A stretch of 38,050 bases of DNA from Halothiobacillus sp. (GTDB taxonomy: Bacteria; Pseudomonadota; Gammaproteobacteria; Halothiobacillales; Halothiobacillaceae). The notes under the pieces are model-generated. The model did no database searches and was not told the origin of the DNA. It worked only from the letters and a program-made list of their open reading frames with translations. The first letter of the stretch is position 1, and each line of letters begins with the position of its first letter. The stretch lies in assembly GCA_016278265.1 (NCBI GenBank), contig JADQCE010000022.1:1-38050 (forward strand). Direction: 5' to 3'. A program made the position numbers and the translations under genes. This document shows positions 16,331-23,555 of the stretch, piece by piece.

Positions 16331-16389
16331 GTCTGGAAATTCTGCTGAGAGCGGATCACGCATCCTGGCATTCCCATTTGATGTAGGCC
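16331..16389. mobile_element. 59-bp scar of an IS256-type element end
   Basis: The stretch from GTCTGGAAATTCTGCTGAG to GATGTAGGCC matches 37471-37529, the end of a recognisable IS256-family transposase gene, at 57 of 59 positions and in the same orientation. Beyond 16389 the sequences differ completely. It is thus a solo remnant of the insertion sequence end, left by a deletion. The corresponding transposase codons are untranslated here. Confidence 0.8.
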
Positions 16390-16510
16390 AGGGACACTGC
16401 GTGCTGGCAGGCTCGATCTCGCGCTCCACCCGGGGCAGATGGGACGGAAGATGCCCGCGATTGCGCTTGGGCTTGCGCGGCTCATCACCGCGCGCCCGTT
16501 GCATCGCCGC

Positions 16511-16814
16511 TTCACCTCAACGCCACCTCAACCCACGTATGCAGATTTTCACCGTTCCAACCCGCTGAAATCCTTCTGAATCCGTCCGTCGTGCCCGAAT
16601 ACTGGCCATCAGATCTTTTGATTTCAAAGGCTTATCGGCTAAGCTGTTGAAACAACTAAGTCATTGGAATCGTAGTAGTTTTGCCTCATAACCTGAAGGT
16701 CGTAGGTTCAAATCCTACCCCCGCAACCCAAATACCTAGCCTTTTCAAAGGCTTAGATTCCGACAAAAACACTTGTGTATAAGCCTCCGCAATTCACCTC
16801 AACACCACCTCAAC
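16511..16814. other. Att-like region: tRNA-fMet 3' core flanked by integrase arm-type repeats
   Basis: On the left (16511-16532) and right (16793-16814) lie near-identical 22-bp blocks, each made of two CACCTCAAC units spaced 11 bp apart. Between them is the 3' half of an initiator tRNA gene (16685-16729). A second direct repeat, TTTCAAAGGCTTA, also flanks the core (16622-16634 and 16743-16755). Paired helical-turn repeats on both sides of a tRNA core are the architecture of an attP site: core plus arm sites. In a normal single insertion, the two arms would be separated by the whole element. Possible readings: the junction between two tandem elements, or a site carried by a defective element. 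Confidence 0.55.
16685..16729 (+). pseudogene. Partial tRNA-fMet(CAU), 3' half only
   Basis: The sequence from the anticodon loop CTCATAA (anticodon CAT, 16687-16689) through the T-arm GGTCGTAGGTTCAAATCC and acceptor CCCCCGCAACC matches bacterial initiator tRNA. The 5' half (D-arm and 5' acceptor strand) is absent; the bases before 16685 do not pair. It is therefore a duplicated 3' end made by integration at a tRNA gene, not a working tRNA. Confidence 0.75.
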
Positions 16815-16822
16815 GTTTGACG

Positions 16823-16850
16823 AGCCCCCCCTGAAAAGCGGGGGCTTTTT
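16823..16850 (+). terminator. Rho-independent terminator
   Basis: AGCCCCC at 16823-16829 pairs with GGGGGCT at 16840-16846 around an A-rich loop, followed by a T5 run (16846-16850). It reads in the same direction as the tRNA remnant about 90 bp upstream, so it was probably the terminator of the intact tRNA gene. It also insulates the operon downstream. Confidence 0.75.
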
Positions 16851-16891
16851 GATTCTGGTCTCGCCGAAAAGCCTGTGACAGCATCGCTGCC

Positions 16892-17017
16892 ATGATCGAG
16901 GTCCGCACCCTTCCTGACAACCACCCCGACCTTGCGCATTCGCCGCTGCTGCGCGCAGCGCTGCTGACGCTGCAATACGCGCAGGAGCATGGCGCGATGA
17001 CATCTTCTCGGCTGTAA
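16892..17017 (+). pseudogene. 5' fragment of an unrecognised chromosomal gene
   Basis: An open frame of 41 codons, MIEVRTLPDNHPDLAHSPLL..., ending in ...YAQEHGAM TSSRL and a stop. The start looks genuine in composition, but the frame ends abruptly and the following bases (17018-17100) are less GC-rich and carry two TTGACA strings and a small hairpin. It looks like the N-terminus of a longer protein cut off at a recombination junction near 17003. Family unknown. Confidence 0.35.
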
Positions 17018-17066
17018 ATTGCTCCGCCGTTGACACCTCAAGCCAGTTTGTTCTGGCACCGCTCCC

Positions 17067-17096
17067 TTGACACTTTCTGAAACGGCACACTAGCGT
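17067..17096 (+). promoter_or_regulatory. Weak sigma-70-like promoter candidate for the ABC/deacylase operon
   Basis: A perfect -35 hexamer TTGACA (17067-17072) is followed after 18 bp by TAGCGT (17091-17096), a poor -10 match. It lies 60-90 bp before the first permease. Another TTGACA is found at 17033. Support is limited to the -35 match and position. Confidence 0.25.
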
Positions 17097-17157
17097 TCGA
17101 GATGGTACTCGGACGGTACAGTCAGTCCGGGCGTTTATGGGAGGAACACTCGCCGGC

Positions 17158-17829
17158 ATGAACTATGATTTCAGATTCGGAACGCTGTTGCCGTATACGA
17201 ACCAGATTTTCGATGGTGTGCTACTAACCCTGCAACTCTCGGTCGTGACGATCATGATCGGGTTGGTGATCGGCGTCGTCGTGGCCGCGCTGCGTACTGG
17301 CGCCCCAGGTCCGCTGCGTGCGCTGGCCACGGTCTATGTCGAGGCGATCCGCAACACCCCCATCGTCGTCCAGCTGTTCATCGTGTTTTTTGGCCTGCCC
17401 AGTCTCGGCATCCGGTTCACAGCGAGCCAGGCGGCGATCATCGGCCTTTCCATCAACCTCGGCGCCTACAGCGCCGAGATTATCCGTGCAGGCATCGAAT
17501 CCGTGCGCAAGAGCCAAGTTGAGGCGGGTCATGCGCTGGGGCTCAACCGCTATCAGGTGTTCCGCCATGTGGTACTGTTCCAAGCGCTCAAGGCCATCTA
17601 TCCCGCGCTGACCAGCCAGTTCATCCTGCTCATGCTGATGTCGAGCATCGTGTCGATCATCGGCGCAAACGAGCTGTTTCACACCGCCTCGTTCATCGAC
17701 TCGCGGACCTTCCGCTCGTTCGAGGTCTATACCGCGATCACGCTGATATATCTCTGTCTGACGCTGATGTTCCGCGCGACCTTTGGCGCGGTCTATTGGG
17801 CGGTGTTCGTGCGGAGACCAGCCCGATGA
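17158..17829 (+). CDS. Polar amino acid ABC transporter permease (first of pair)
   Basis: A 223-residue inner-membrane permease of the HisM/GlnP family. The start at 17158 (MNYDFRFG) is preferred over 17137 because GGGAGGAAC lies 12 bp before it. About five membrane segments are visible, beginning VLLTLQLSVVTIMIGLVIGVVVAAL. The EAA-type loop that docks the ATPase is present (VEAGHALGLNRYQVFRHVVLFQAL). It overlaps the second permease by ATGA. Together with 17826-19194 and the binding protein at 19221 it makes a full importer for a polar or zwitterionic amino compound. The order permease-permease-ATPase-binding protein, with deacylase and dehydratase genes following, resembles Ehu-type ectoine importer clusters, but substrate is not defined. 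Confidence 0.88.
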   Translation: MNYDFRFGTLLPYTNQIFDGVLLTLQLSVVTIMIGLVIGVVVAALRTGAPGPLRALATVYVEAIRNTPIVVQLFIVFFGLPSLGIRFTASQAAIIGLSINLGAYSAEIIRAGIESVRKSQVEAGHALGLNRYQVFRHVVLFQALKAIYPALTSQFILLMLMSSIVSIIGANELFHTASFIDSRTFRSFEVYTAITLIYLCLTLMFRATFGAVYWAVFVRRPAR

Positions 17830-18476
17830 TGCGCGAATTCGGCTTGAACGACGTCTATTTCCTGCTGCTGGCGGCACGCTGGACGATTGCGCTGACCTTG
17901 GCGTCGACATTGATCGGTGGGCTGATCGCGCTGGTGGTCGCCATTCTGCGCACCATGCCGTTCCGGCTCGCGAACTGGCTGGCCATCGGGTATATCAATC
18001 TTGTTCAGGGAACGCCCGTTCTCGGGCAGTTGTTCATCTTTTTCTTCGGCTTCAGCGCCTTCGGGCTGGATGTCGGCGCCTGGACCGCCGCCGTCACCGC
18101 CTTTTCGATCTATGCCAGCGCGTTTCTGGCCGAGATCTGGCGGGGCAGTCTGCAATCCGTCCCCAAACCGCAATGGGAAACCTCGGCCGCCCTCGGCTTA
18201 CGCTATTTCGAGCAATTGCGTTATGTGGTGATCCCGCAGGCCGTGCGCATCAGTCTGCCACCGACGGTCGGCTTCCTGGTACAGCTCGTCAAGAACACCT
18301 CGCTAGCTTATGTAATCGGTTTCGTTGAACTGACACGGGCGGGTAACATGCTGAACAACGCGACCTTCGCGCCGCTGATCGTCTTTCTGACCGTCGCCGC
18401 GATGTATTTCGTGATGTGTTTCAGCCTCTCTCTCACCAGCCGGAAACTCGAACGGAGCCTACATGTCGCTCATTGA
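17826..18476 (+). CDS. Polar amino acid ABC transporter permease (second of pair)
   Basis: A 216-residue permease. The start ATG at 17826 overlaps the preceding stop as ATGA (an ATG one codon later, at 17829, is also possible). It has TM helices (FLLLAARWTIALTLASTLIGGLIALVVAIL and others), the family motif NLVQGTPVLGQLFIFFFG near the second helix, and the EAA loop (WETSAALGLRYFEQLRYVVIPQAV). It forms a heterodimer with the upstream permease. Its 3' end overlaps the ATPase gene by 14 nt. Confidence 0.88.
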   Translation: MMREFGLNDVYFLLLAARWTIALTLASTLIGGLIALVVAILRTMPFRLANWLAIGYINLVQGTPVLGQLFIFFFGFSAFGLDVGAWTAAVTAFSIYASAFLAEIWRGSLQSVPKPQWETSAALGLRYFEQLRYVVIPQAVRISLPPTVGFLVQLVKNTSLAYVIGFVELTRAGNMLNNATFAPLIVFLTVAAMYFVMCFSLSLTSRKLERSLHVAH

Positions 18477-19194
18477 ACTGAAAGAGGTCTGCAAAAGGTT
18501 CGGCAATCTCGAGGTGCTCAAGGACATCGACCTTTCGGTCGATGAGGGTGAGATTGTCGCCGTGATTGGGCGGTCAGGGTCGGGAAAATCGACGATGTTG
18601 CGCTGTGTCAACGGTCTGGAACCCGTTCAGAAGGGCCGAATCGTGGTGGATGGCACCGACATCACCGCGCCCAAGGCAGATCTCAACGACCTGCGTCAGC
18701 GCGTCGGAATGGTATTCCAGAGCTACAATCTGTTCCCGCACCTTTCGGTCGAGCGCAACGTGACCCTCGCGCTCAGGGTCGTGCGCAAGACCCCCGAGGC
18801 CGAGGCGCGCGACATCGCCCACGAGATGGTCACCAAGGTCGGCCTCGCCGAAAAGCTCAATGCCTATCCTGATGAGCTTTCGGGCGGCCAGCAACAGCGC
18901 GTGGCCATCGCTCGATCGCTGGCCATGGGGCCGAAAGTCATGCTGTTCGACGAAATCACCTCGGCACTCGATCCCGAACTGGTGGGCGAGGTGCTGCGCG
19001 TGCTCGAAACGCTGGCCGCGGAGGGCATGACGATGATTCTGGTCACCCACGAGATGAACTTTGCCCGCACGGTGGGCCATCGCGTTGTCTTCATGCACGA
19101 GGGGCGGATTCACGAAGAGGGCCCCGCGCGCGCGACATTGGACAGTCCGCGGACCGCCGAACTCACAAGTTTTCTGGATGCTGTTTTGCACTGA
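18463..19194 (+). CDS. Polar amino acid ABC transporter ATP-binding protein
   Basis: A 243-residue cytoplasmic ATPase of the GlnQ/HisP family. Walker A GRSGSGKST (36-44), Q-loop VFQSYNLFPHL, signature LSGGQQQR, Walker B MLFDE and H-loop VTHEM are all present. One oddity is DEITSALD in place of the usual DEPTSALD, with Ile for Pro directly after the catalytic Glu; the catalytic Glu itself is kept, so activity is expected. It powers the two permeases encoded just upstream, with 14 nt of gene overlap. Confidence 0.92.
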   Translation: MSLIELKEVCKRFGNLEVLKDIDLSVDEGEIVAVIGRSGSGKSTMLRCVNGLEPVQKGRIVVDGTDITAPKADLNDLRQRVGMVFQSYNLFPHLSVERNVTLALRVVRKTPEAEARDIAHEMVTKVGLAEKLNAYPDELSGGQQQRVAIARSLAMGPKVMLFDEITSALDPELVGEVLRVLETLAAEGMTMILVTHEMNFARTVGHRVVFMHEGRIHEEGPARATLDSPRTAELTSFLDAVLH

Positions 19195-19220
19195 GTATCA
19201 TAACCAGGAGGAGAAAAGAC

Positions 19221-20009
19221 ATGTTCAAGCAGATAACAGGCCTCGCCTTCGCGGTGGCCACGGCCCTTGCGGGCTTCATGACGCCAGCCCAGGCCGAGCT
19301 CAAAGACATTCTCGACGCGGGGAAAATCCGCATCGGCGTGACCGCCGACGTCCAGCCCTTCGGCTTTCTCGACGAGAACAATGAGAAGATCGGCCTCGAC
19401 GTGGATGTGGCCGGGATGATCGCCGAGGCGATGGGGGTCGATTTGGAGCTTGTCACCGTGACGAGTGCGAACCGGATTTCCTATCTTGCCACGAACCGCA
19501 TCGACTTGACCATCGCAGCCATGGGCGCGACCCCTGAGCGCGCGCTGCAGATCAACTTTTCCTCGCCCTACTCGGCGCTTTCTATCGGCCTGTTTGGCCC
19601 CGAAGGCAGCGGCGTCGACAGTCTGGCCGAAGTCGGTGACAAGTCGATTGCCGTCGCACGAGGCACGACACAGGATATCGAACTGACCGCGCGGGCGCCC
19701 GATGCTAACATCTCACGCTATGACGATGACGCAACGGCGGCCTCGGCATATCTCTCAGGCCAGGATGATCTGTTCGCCACGGCGAACATCATCGCCAGCA
19801 GCCTGACGCAGCGCGACCCGGACAACCCGTTGAAGCCGATCGAGATGTTCCGCTACTCGCCGGCCCACGTGGGTGTGCCGAAGGGCAGCCCGGAACTGTT
19901 GCAGTGGGTCAACACCTTCGTATTCTACAATATCAACAACGGCGTCCTGTCAGACTTGACCGAAAAGTGGCTCGGCACACCGCTGCCCGAGAACTTCCCC
20001 AGCCTCTAG
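19221..20009 (+). CDS. Periplasmic amino acid-type binding protein (ABC importer)
   Basis: A 262-residue solute-binding protein of family 3 (SBP_bac_3). AGGAGGAG lies before the ATG; the signal peptide ends near TPAQA-ELKD. The mature protein starts KIRIGVTADVQPFGFLDENNEKIGLDVDVAGMIAEAMGV (the family's first-lobe signature, shown in part), followed by NRIDLTIAAMGATPERALQINFS, with the usual Arg-containing second-lobe region. It delivers the substrate to the permease pair encoded upstream. A perfect 12-bp hairpin follows its stop. The ligand may be an ectoine-like, N-acyl or hydroxy amino acid, judged only from the enzymes encoded next. Confidence 0.9.
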   Translation: MFKQITGLAFAVATALAGFMTPAQAELKDILDAGKIRIGVTADVQPFGFLDENNEKIGLDVDVAGMIAEAMGVDLELVTVTSANRISYLATNRIDLTIAAMGATPERALQINFSSPYSALSIGLFGPEGSGVDSLAEVGDKSIAVARGTTQDIELTARAPDANISRYDDDATAASAYLSGQDDLFATANIIASSLTQRDPDNPLKPIEMFRYSPAHVGVPKGSPELLQWVNTFVFYNINNGVLSDLTEKWLGTPLPENFPSL

Positions 20010-20017
20010 GCCAAACC

Positions 20018-20047
20018 TGTGAAAGGCGCCTTGCCGCGCCTTTCACA
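20018..20047 (+). promoter_or_regulatory. Intercistronic hairpin after binding-protein gene
   Basis: TGTGAAAGGCGC (20018-20029) and GCGCCTTTCACA (20036-20047) form a perfect 12-bp stem with a 6-nt loop, 9 bp after the stop of the binding-protein gene. No T-run follows, so it is more likely an mRNA 3'-end protector or partial attenuator that raises binding-protein yield than a full terminator. A similar hairpin follows the other binding-protein gene (32530-32558). Confidence 0.7.
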
Positions 20048-20080
20048 TCATGCCGACGTGCCCATAGAAAGAGGCTGCTC

Positions 20081-21094
20081 ATGTCACGCAAATCCACTGC
20101 CCATACCAAGCTCGATTTCGGAAAATCCGGCAAGCAGACCGGCTTTGTCTACATTCCGCAATCTCCCCATAACGACGCTTGGGGGGCCGTGCCCATCCCC
20201 ATGGCCATCATCGCCAATGGCGATGGGCCGACTGTGATCCTTCAGGGCGGGAACCACGGGGATGAATACGAGGGGCCGATCACCATCGGCGAACTGATCC
20301 GCGATCTCGACCCCGGAGAGGTGCAAGGGCGCATCATCTGCCTGCCCGCGATCAATGTGCCTGCGGTGAATGCCGGGCGGCGCGTCTCGCCGGTTGACGG
20401 GTTGAACATGAACCGCACCTTTCCGGGCGATCCGGCGGGCACCATTACCCAGCAGATTTCGGCCTTCGTCAATGACCAGATCCTTCCGCTCGGCGATGCC
20501 TTTCTCGACCTTCATTCCGGGGGCTCGTCGCTCGACATCCTGCCGAGCGCCATCATCGAACCGGCGCCCGATCCCGAACATCACCGGCGCAACGCGGCGG
20601 CCGTCCTCGCCTTCGGGGCGCCGCTGGTGGTCGTGATCGACAACTTGGGTGAAGCCCGCACATCGACAGCCGCATCGGTGCGCGCCGGCTTGACCACAGT
20701 AGGAACCGAGATGGCGGGCCGCGGCACCGTCTCGCTCGATGCGCTGGCGATCTGTCGGCGCGGCGCGCGCAACGTGCTGGCGCATCTCGGCGTACTTGAG
20801 CCGCAGGGGCCCGCGCCCGAGCGTCCCGAGACGGTGCTGACGATACCCGGCCCCCCCGGTTATGTGTATTCGCCGACGGATGGCGTGTTCGAGGGGTTCC
20901 ACTCCCTCGGCAGCGAAGTGCGCGCCGGACAGGAGGCGGGCCGCGTCCATCACCTGACCGATCCGTTCCACCCGCCCGAGACACTATATTATGGTGCCGG
21001 CGGCATCCTCTATGGCCGCCGTCAGCCGGGCCGGGTTGAGCCAGGCAACTGCTGTGCGGTAGTGGCCGCACCTTATGAAGGCGATTTGCCATGA
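20081..21094 (+). CDS. Zinc-dependent N-acyl amino acid deacylase (AstE/aspartoacylase family, DoeB/EutE-like)
   Basis: A 337-residue enzyme. The start at 20081 (MSRKSTAHTKLDFG) follows AAAGAGG; the longer frame from 19904 would run into the binding-protein gene. Zinc ligands typical of the succinylglutamate desuccinylase/aspartoacylase family are visible: H59-x-x-E62 in GGNHGDEYEG and H145 in DLHSGG. The C-terminal beta domain (PGPPGYVYSPTDGVFEGFHSLG) is as in DoeB, which removes acetyl from N-alpha-acetyl-diaminobutyrate in ectoine breakdown. The gene overlaps the dehydratase gene by ATGA. The ectoine hydrolase (DoeA/EutD) is not in this window, so ectoine itself is uncertain; an N-acylated amino acid is the safer statement. 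Confidence 0.8.
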   Translation: MSRKSTAHTKLDFGKSGKQTGFVYIPQSPHNDAWGAVPIPMAIIANGDGPTVILQGGNHGDEYEGPITIGELIRDLDPGEVQGRIICLPAINVPAVNAGRRVSPVDGLNMNRTFPGDPAGTITQQISAFVNDQILPLGDAFLDLHSGGSSLDILPSAIIEPAPDPEHHRRNAAAVLAFGAPLVVVIDNLGEARTSTAASVRAGLTTVGTEMAGRGTVSLDALAICRRGARNVLAHLGVLEPQGPAPERPETVLTIPGPPGYVYSPTDGVFEGFHSLGSEVRAGQEAGRVHHLTDPFHPPETLYYGAGGILYGRRQPGRVEPGNCCAVVAAPYEGDLP

Positions 21095-22032
21095 TCGATA
21101 TCGGCGACATCCGCGCCGCCGCCGAGCGGATTGAAGGCAAGGTCCGCTACACGCCGCTGATTGCCGCGACCCAGACCCTGCGCGACATTGCGCCTGAGGC
21201 CGAGCTGATTCTGAAACTCGAACTGCTTCAGGTCACAGGTTCGTTCAAGGCACGGGGTGCCACGAACAAGTTGCTGGCCACCTCGCCCGACAAGCTGCGG
21301 AATGGCGTCGTCGCGGCCTCTGGGGGCAATCACGGGCTGGCCTCGGCGCGTGCCGCGCATATGGCGGGTGTTCCGTCGATGATCTTCCTGCCCGAGAACG
21401 TCTCGCCCACGAAGGTCGAGAAACTCGCAAAGTGGGGGGCCGAAACCGTCATCACCGGCACCGTCTGGGACGAAACAAACAAGGCGGCGTTGGAATGCGT
21501 CGAACGAACGGGTGCCGCCTATTTCCATCCTTTCGCCGATCCGCTGGTGGTGGCGGGGCAGGGGACGGTCGGTCTGGAACTGATCGAACAGGTGAGCAAG
21601 GTCGACACAGTGGTGATTGCCATCGGCGGAGGCGGGCTGATTTCAGGTGCTGCCACCGCGATCAAGACCCTGGCGCCCCATGTCCGCGTTATCGGGATCG
21701 AGGCCGAGGGCGCGCCGACGCTGCTGCGCTCACTCGAAGCGGGGCATGTGGTGACGCTGGATGCTGTCACCACGGCCGTTCCGACGCTCGCCTGTCGTCG
21801 CACGGACGAACGCATCTATGACCTCGTGTCGCAAAATGTGGATGACATCGTGCTGGTCTCGGATGAGGTCATGAAGGTGGCGGCGGAATGGCTCTGGTTT
21901 GAGCTGGGCATCGCCGCGGATCTGAGCGGGGCCGCCGCGGTGGCGGCGCTGCTGGACGGGCGCATCACGACGACACCGGGCGAACGAATTTGCGCGATCG
22001 TCTGCGGTGCCGGTACCGAAGGGATCGGCTGA
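21091..22032 (+). CDS. Fold-type II PLP threonine/serine dehydratase-like enzyme (EutB-like)
   Basis: A 313-residue pyridoxal-phosphate enzyme. PLP lysine K53 lies in TGSFKARGATNK, the substrate loop is ASGGNHGLA, and the glycine-rich phosphate loop is GGGGLISG. Length (about 310-330) and lack of a regulatory ACT domain match catabolic hydroxy-amino acid dehydratases such as EutB of hydroxyectoine operons, beta-hydroxyaspartate dehydratase and serine racemase-like proteins. It would release ammonia from a beta-hydroxy amino acid made by the deacylase encoded just upstream (ATGA overlap). It is the last gene of the operon. Exact substrate unknown. Confidence 0.82.
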   Translation: MIDIGDIRAAAERIEGKVRYTPLIAATQTLRDIAPEAELILKLELLQVTGSFKARGATNKLLATSPDKLRNGVVAASGGNHGLASARAAHMAGVPSMIFLPENVSPTKVEKLAKWGAETVITGTVWDETNKAALECVERTGAAYFHPFADPLVVAGQGTVGLELIEQVSKVDTVVIAIGGGGLISGAATAIKTLAPHVRVIGIEAEGAPTLLRSLEAGHVVTLDAVTTAVPTLACRRTDERIYDLVSQNVDDIVLVSDEVMKVAAEWLWFELGIAADLSGAAAVAALLDGRITTTPGERICAIVCGAGTEGIG

Positions 22033-22145
22033 GGCGTGCCCGGGCGGGGTGCGCGCTGGTTTAAAGCCCGAAATCCGCGCAGATCGTGTCGGTCAGTCCC
22101 TTGGGCGCCGTCAGGTAATCTCCCCATTTTTAGCAAATGAATTTC

Positions 22146-22370
22146 TCAGGCCGATTGAGGGTTCCATTTCTGGCGAGATTTGCAGAGCGCGTTGGCGATT
22201 GAAACGAACTTCCGGGCGACGGCTGTGACGATAGCATTTTATGGTTTTCCGGCGGCGCGAAGACGGTCAGCGAAGATCTTCAGAACTGGGTTGTGATGGC
22301 TGGCGACGAGGGCCGCCTGGAACATGACGTGTCGCAGCAGGCGCCGTCTCCTCCTCCAATGGCGTGCTTT
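22146..22370 (-). pseudogene. IS110-family transposase C-terminal relic
   Basis: On the minus strand the translation contains LRHVMFQAALVASHHNPVL, then KIFADRLRAAGKP, an in-frame TAA, then NAIVTAVARKFVSIANALCK...RQKW and a final TGA at 22148-22146. This is the conserved C-terminal region of IS110/IS116/IS902 transposases. Upstream, around 22345, a G/A-rich stretch breaks the frame. One frameshift and one premature stop show it is dead. It lies just beyond the dehydratase operon and probably marks a past recombination point. Confidence 0.65.
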
Positions 22371-22606
22371 GGTTGGCATGCAAGCACATAGCCAAAGTTC
22401 TTGTGCAGATGATGTGCAGTGCAAACCAGAACCTTGCTGCGGTGTACTTGAGCGTCCGGTTTGGTCAAAGCCTTGAGGTAGGTCCCTAGGGAGGGGCTAC
22501 AAAAATTGGCCGGGCATGCCGATCCACATTGCTCGTTCCCGCCGACTTTACAAATGGCCCTCCCTGCGCATCGCCGACGTTCGTGCCCCATGTGGCGAAT
22601 GGGGGG

Positions 22607-22909
22607 TCACCGCCGAGTGCGCAGGCGATACCCGAGAGTAGGATGGGAGCCCTGCTGGCCGCTGCAACCGTGCCGAACGATCTTCAGGCAACCCTCCACG
22701 CAAGCCCGGGCCTGGTCGCGCATCACGGCATAGTCGGACAACATTCCAGTCAGGACGGCTCCCGCCGGCAAAGCGTCGATCTCCGCCACCGCGCGGTCCA
22801 GCGCTTCCGGGCTGTACGCCACCACCGGCGGGCATACATGAACGGGTGCTTCAGAACCCGCCCCCGCGCAGTCGGTCTGACCTGCCCCCCAAAAAACCAG
22901 GCCATTCAA
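22607..22909 (-). pseudogene. Phage lysis-type (spanin-like?) fragment
   Basis: An open frame of 100 codons with TDCAGAGSEAPVHVCPPVVAY near the start, then SPEALDRAVAEIDALPAGAV and LSDYAVMRDQARAC. The Cys-rich N-terminus after a short hydrophobic stretch and the Ala/Asp helices recall small outer spanin (Rz1-like) proteins of Rhodobacteraceae prophages. It lies on the same strand as an M15 peptidase fragment and a DUF6127-type gene, which also belong to phage lysis modules. The 5' end seems to be cut near the IS3 relic. Function is inferred from position and composition only. Confidence 0.35.
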
Positions 22910-22957
22910 AAGGAGAGTTTGTTCTCGTAACGTTCAAAGCAACAAGGAGAACAGACG

Positions 22958-23121
22958 ATGCGCAAATCACGTTTCACCGAGTGGTAGGGGACCGTGGCCC
23001 CAGTGGGGCCGCGTAAGCCCCGGACACCAGATTGTCGGGATCCTGCAGGAGTATGCGGCCGGGGCGAAGGTCTCGGATCTGTGCCGCAAGCACGGCATGT
23101 CGGATGCGACGCTCTACATTT
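22958..23121 (+). pseudogene. IS3-family orfA relic
   Basis: It begins with AAGGAGAACAGACG-ATG and reads MRKSRFTE, then a 46-bp foreign stretch (22982-23027) containing a stop and a small hairpin, then resumes QIVGILQEYAAGAKVSDLCR and KHGMSDATLYI, the helix-turn-helix of IS3-family OrfA. The frame is lost after codon LYI, where an unrelated sequence follows. Only the first third of orfA remains and orfB is absent. Confidence 0.75.
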
Positions 23122-23130
23122 GTCAAGAGA

Positions 23131-23170
23131 CACCCAGTCTTACGAACTAAGGCGACACCCAGTCTTACGT
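23131..23170. repeat. Two 15-bp direct repeats ACACCCAGTCTTACG
   Basis: Identical copies at 23131-23145 and 23156-23170 (25-bp period), directly after the point where the IS3 relic breaks off. They may be ends of another insertion sequence or the product of a slipped junction. No gene overlaps them. Confidence 0.6.
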
Positions 23171-23190
23171 GGTGTCGCGCAACGGAGCTG

Positions 23191-23240
23191 CCCCGGGAGC
23201 GCGCGCTGACCGCCAAGAGTCAGAGCGCGCTCCCGGGGCT
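23191..23240. repeat. Perfect 15-bp inverted repeat at the truncated M15 gene
   Basis: GCCCCGGGAGCGCGC (23191-23205) and its exact complement (23226-23240) surround a 20-nt spacer. The right arm forms the last codons of the M15 peptidase fragment (..SPGSAL). The peptidase frame ends within this palindrome, which suggests that an inverted duplication, or an insertion with such ends, broke the gene. Confidence 0.65.
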
Positions 23241-23435
23241 GCGATAGGCGGAGTTGACGATCAGTGGCTTGCCGAGCCGGTCGCGCAGCGCCTGGAGCTT
23301 GTCCAGCGCCTCGGGATGCAGCTTGATCCGGCCGGTGCCCCGGCAGGCGATCTCGGCGGGCGAGAAGTCGGGCCAGCGCCAGAGGTGCCGGGGCACCTCG
23401 CGGAAATGTCGAAACGTGCGGATGGGGTCGGCCAT
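23220..23435 (-). pseudogene. M15-family peptidase (phage endolysin), N-terminal fragment
   Basis: Starts at 23435 (MADPIRTFRHFREVPRHLW). It reads through WPDFSPAEIACRGTG and LDKLQALRDRLGKPLIVNSAYRSP, the N-terminal part of M15A D-Ala-D-Ala carboxypeptidase-like endolysins. After AYRSP the expected continuation with the zinc ligands (H-x-x-G-x-A-x-D) is missing and the frame stops at 23220 in an inverted repeat. About half the enzyme is lost, including the catalytic centre, so it is inactive. It belonged to a phage or gene-transfer-agent lysis module with the gene at 23556. Confidence 0.75.
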
Positions 23436-23555
23436 GATGAGACTCCTTGCGATGAATGGATGTGAGGGATTGCCCGCCGCCAGGTCCGGACGGCAGTCGG
23501 TGCGGAACGCAAGCGGCAGGTTGGCCCCCGGCATGAGCAGCGCGCTGTGGTGGCG

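Noticed and set aside
16685-16729. Functional tRNA gene
   Set aside because: Only the anticodon loop, T-arm and 3' acceptor strand are present; no matching 5' half lies upstream.
22061-22130. End of a minus-strand gene (..YLTAPKGLTDTICADFGL, stop at 22061)
   Set aside because: About 22 codons are open and protein-like, perhaps a gene tail cut by the IS110 insertion, but there is no family match and it is too short to list as a gene.
22996-23010. GGCCCCAGTGGGGCC hairpin as a terminator
   Set aside because: No T-run follows, and it lies inside a foreign 46-bp block within a dead IS3 gene.
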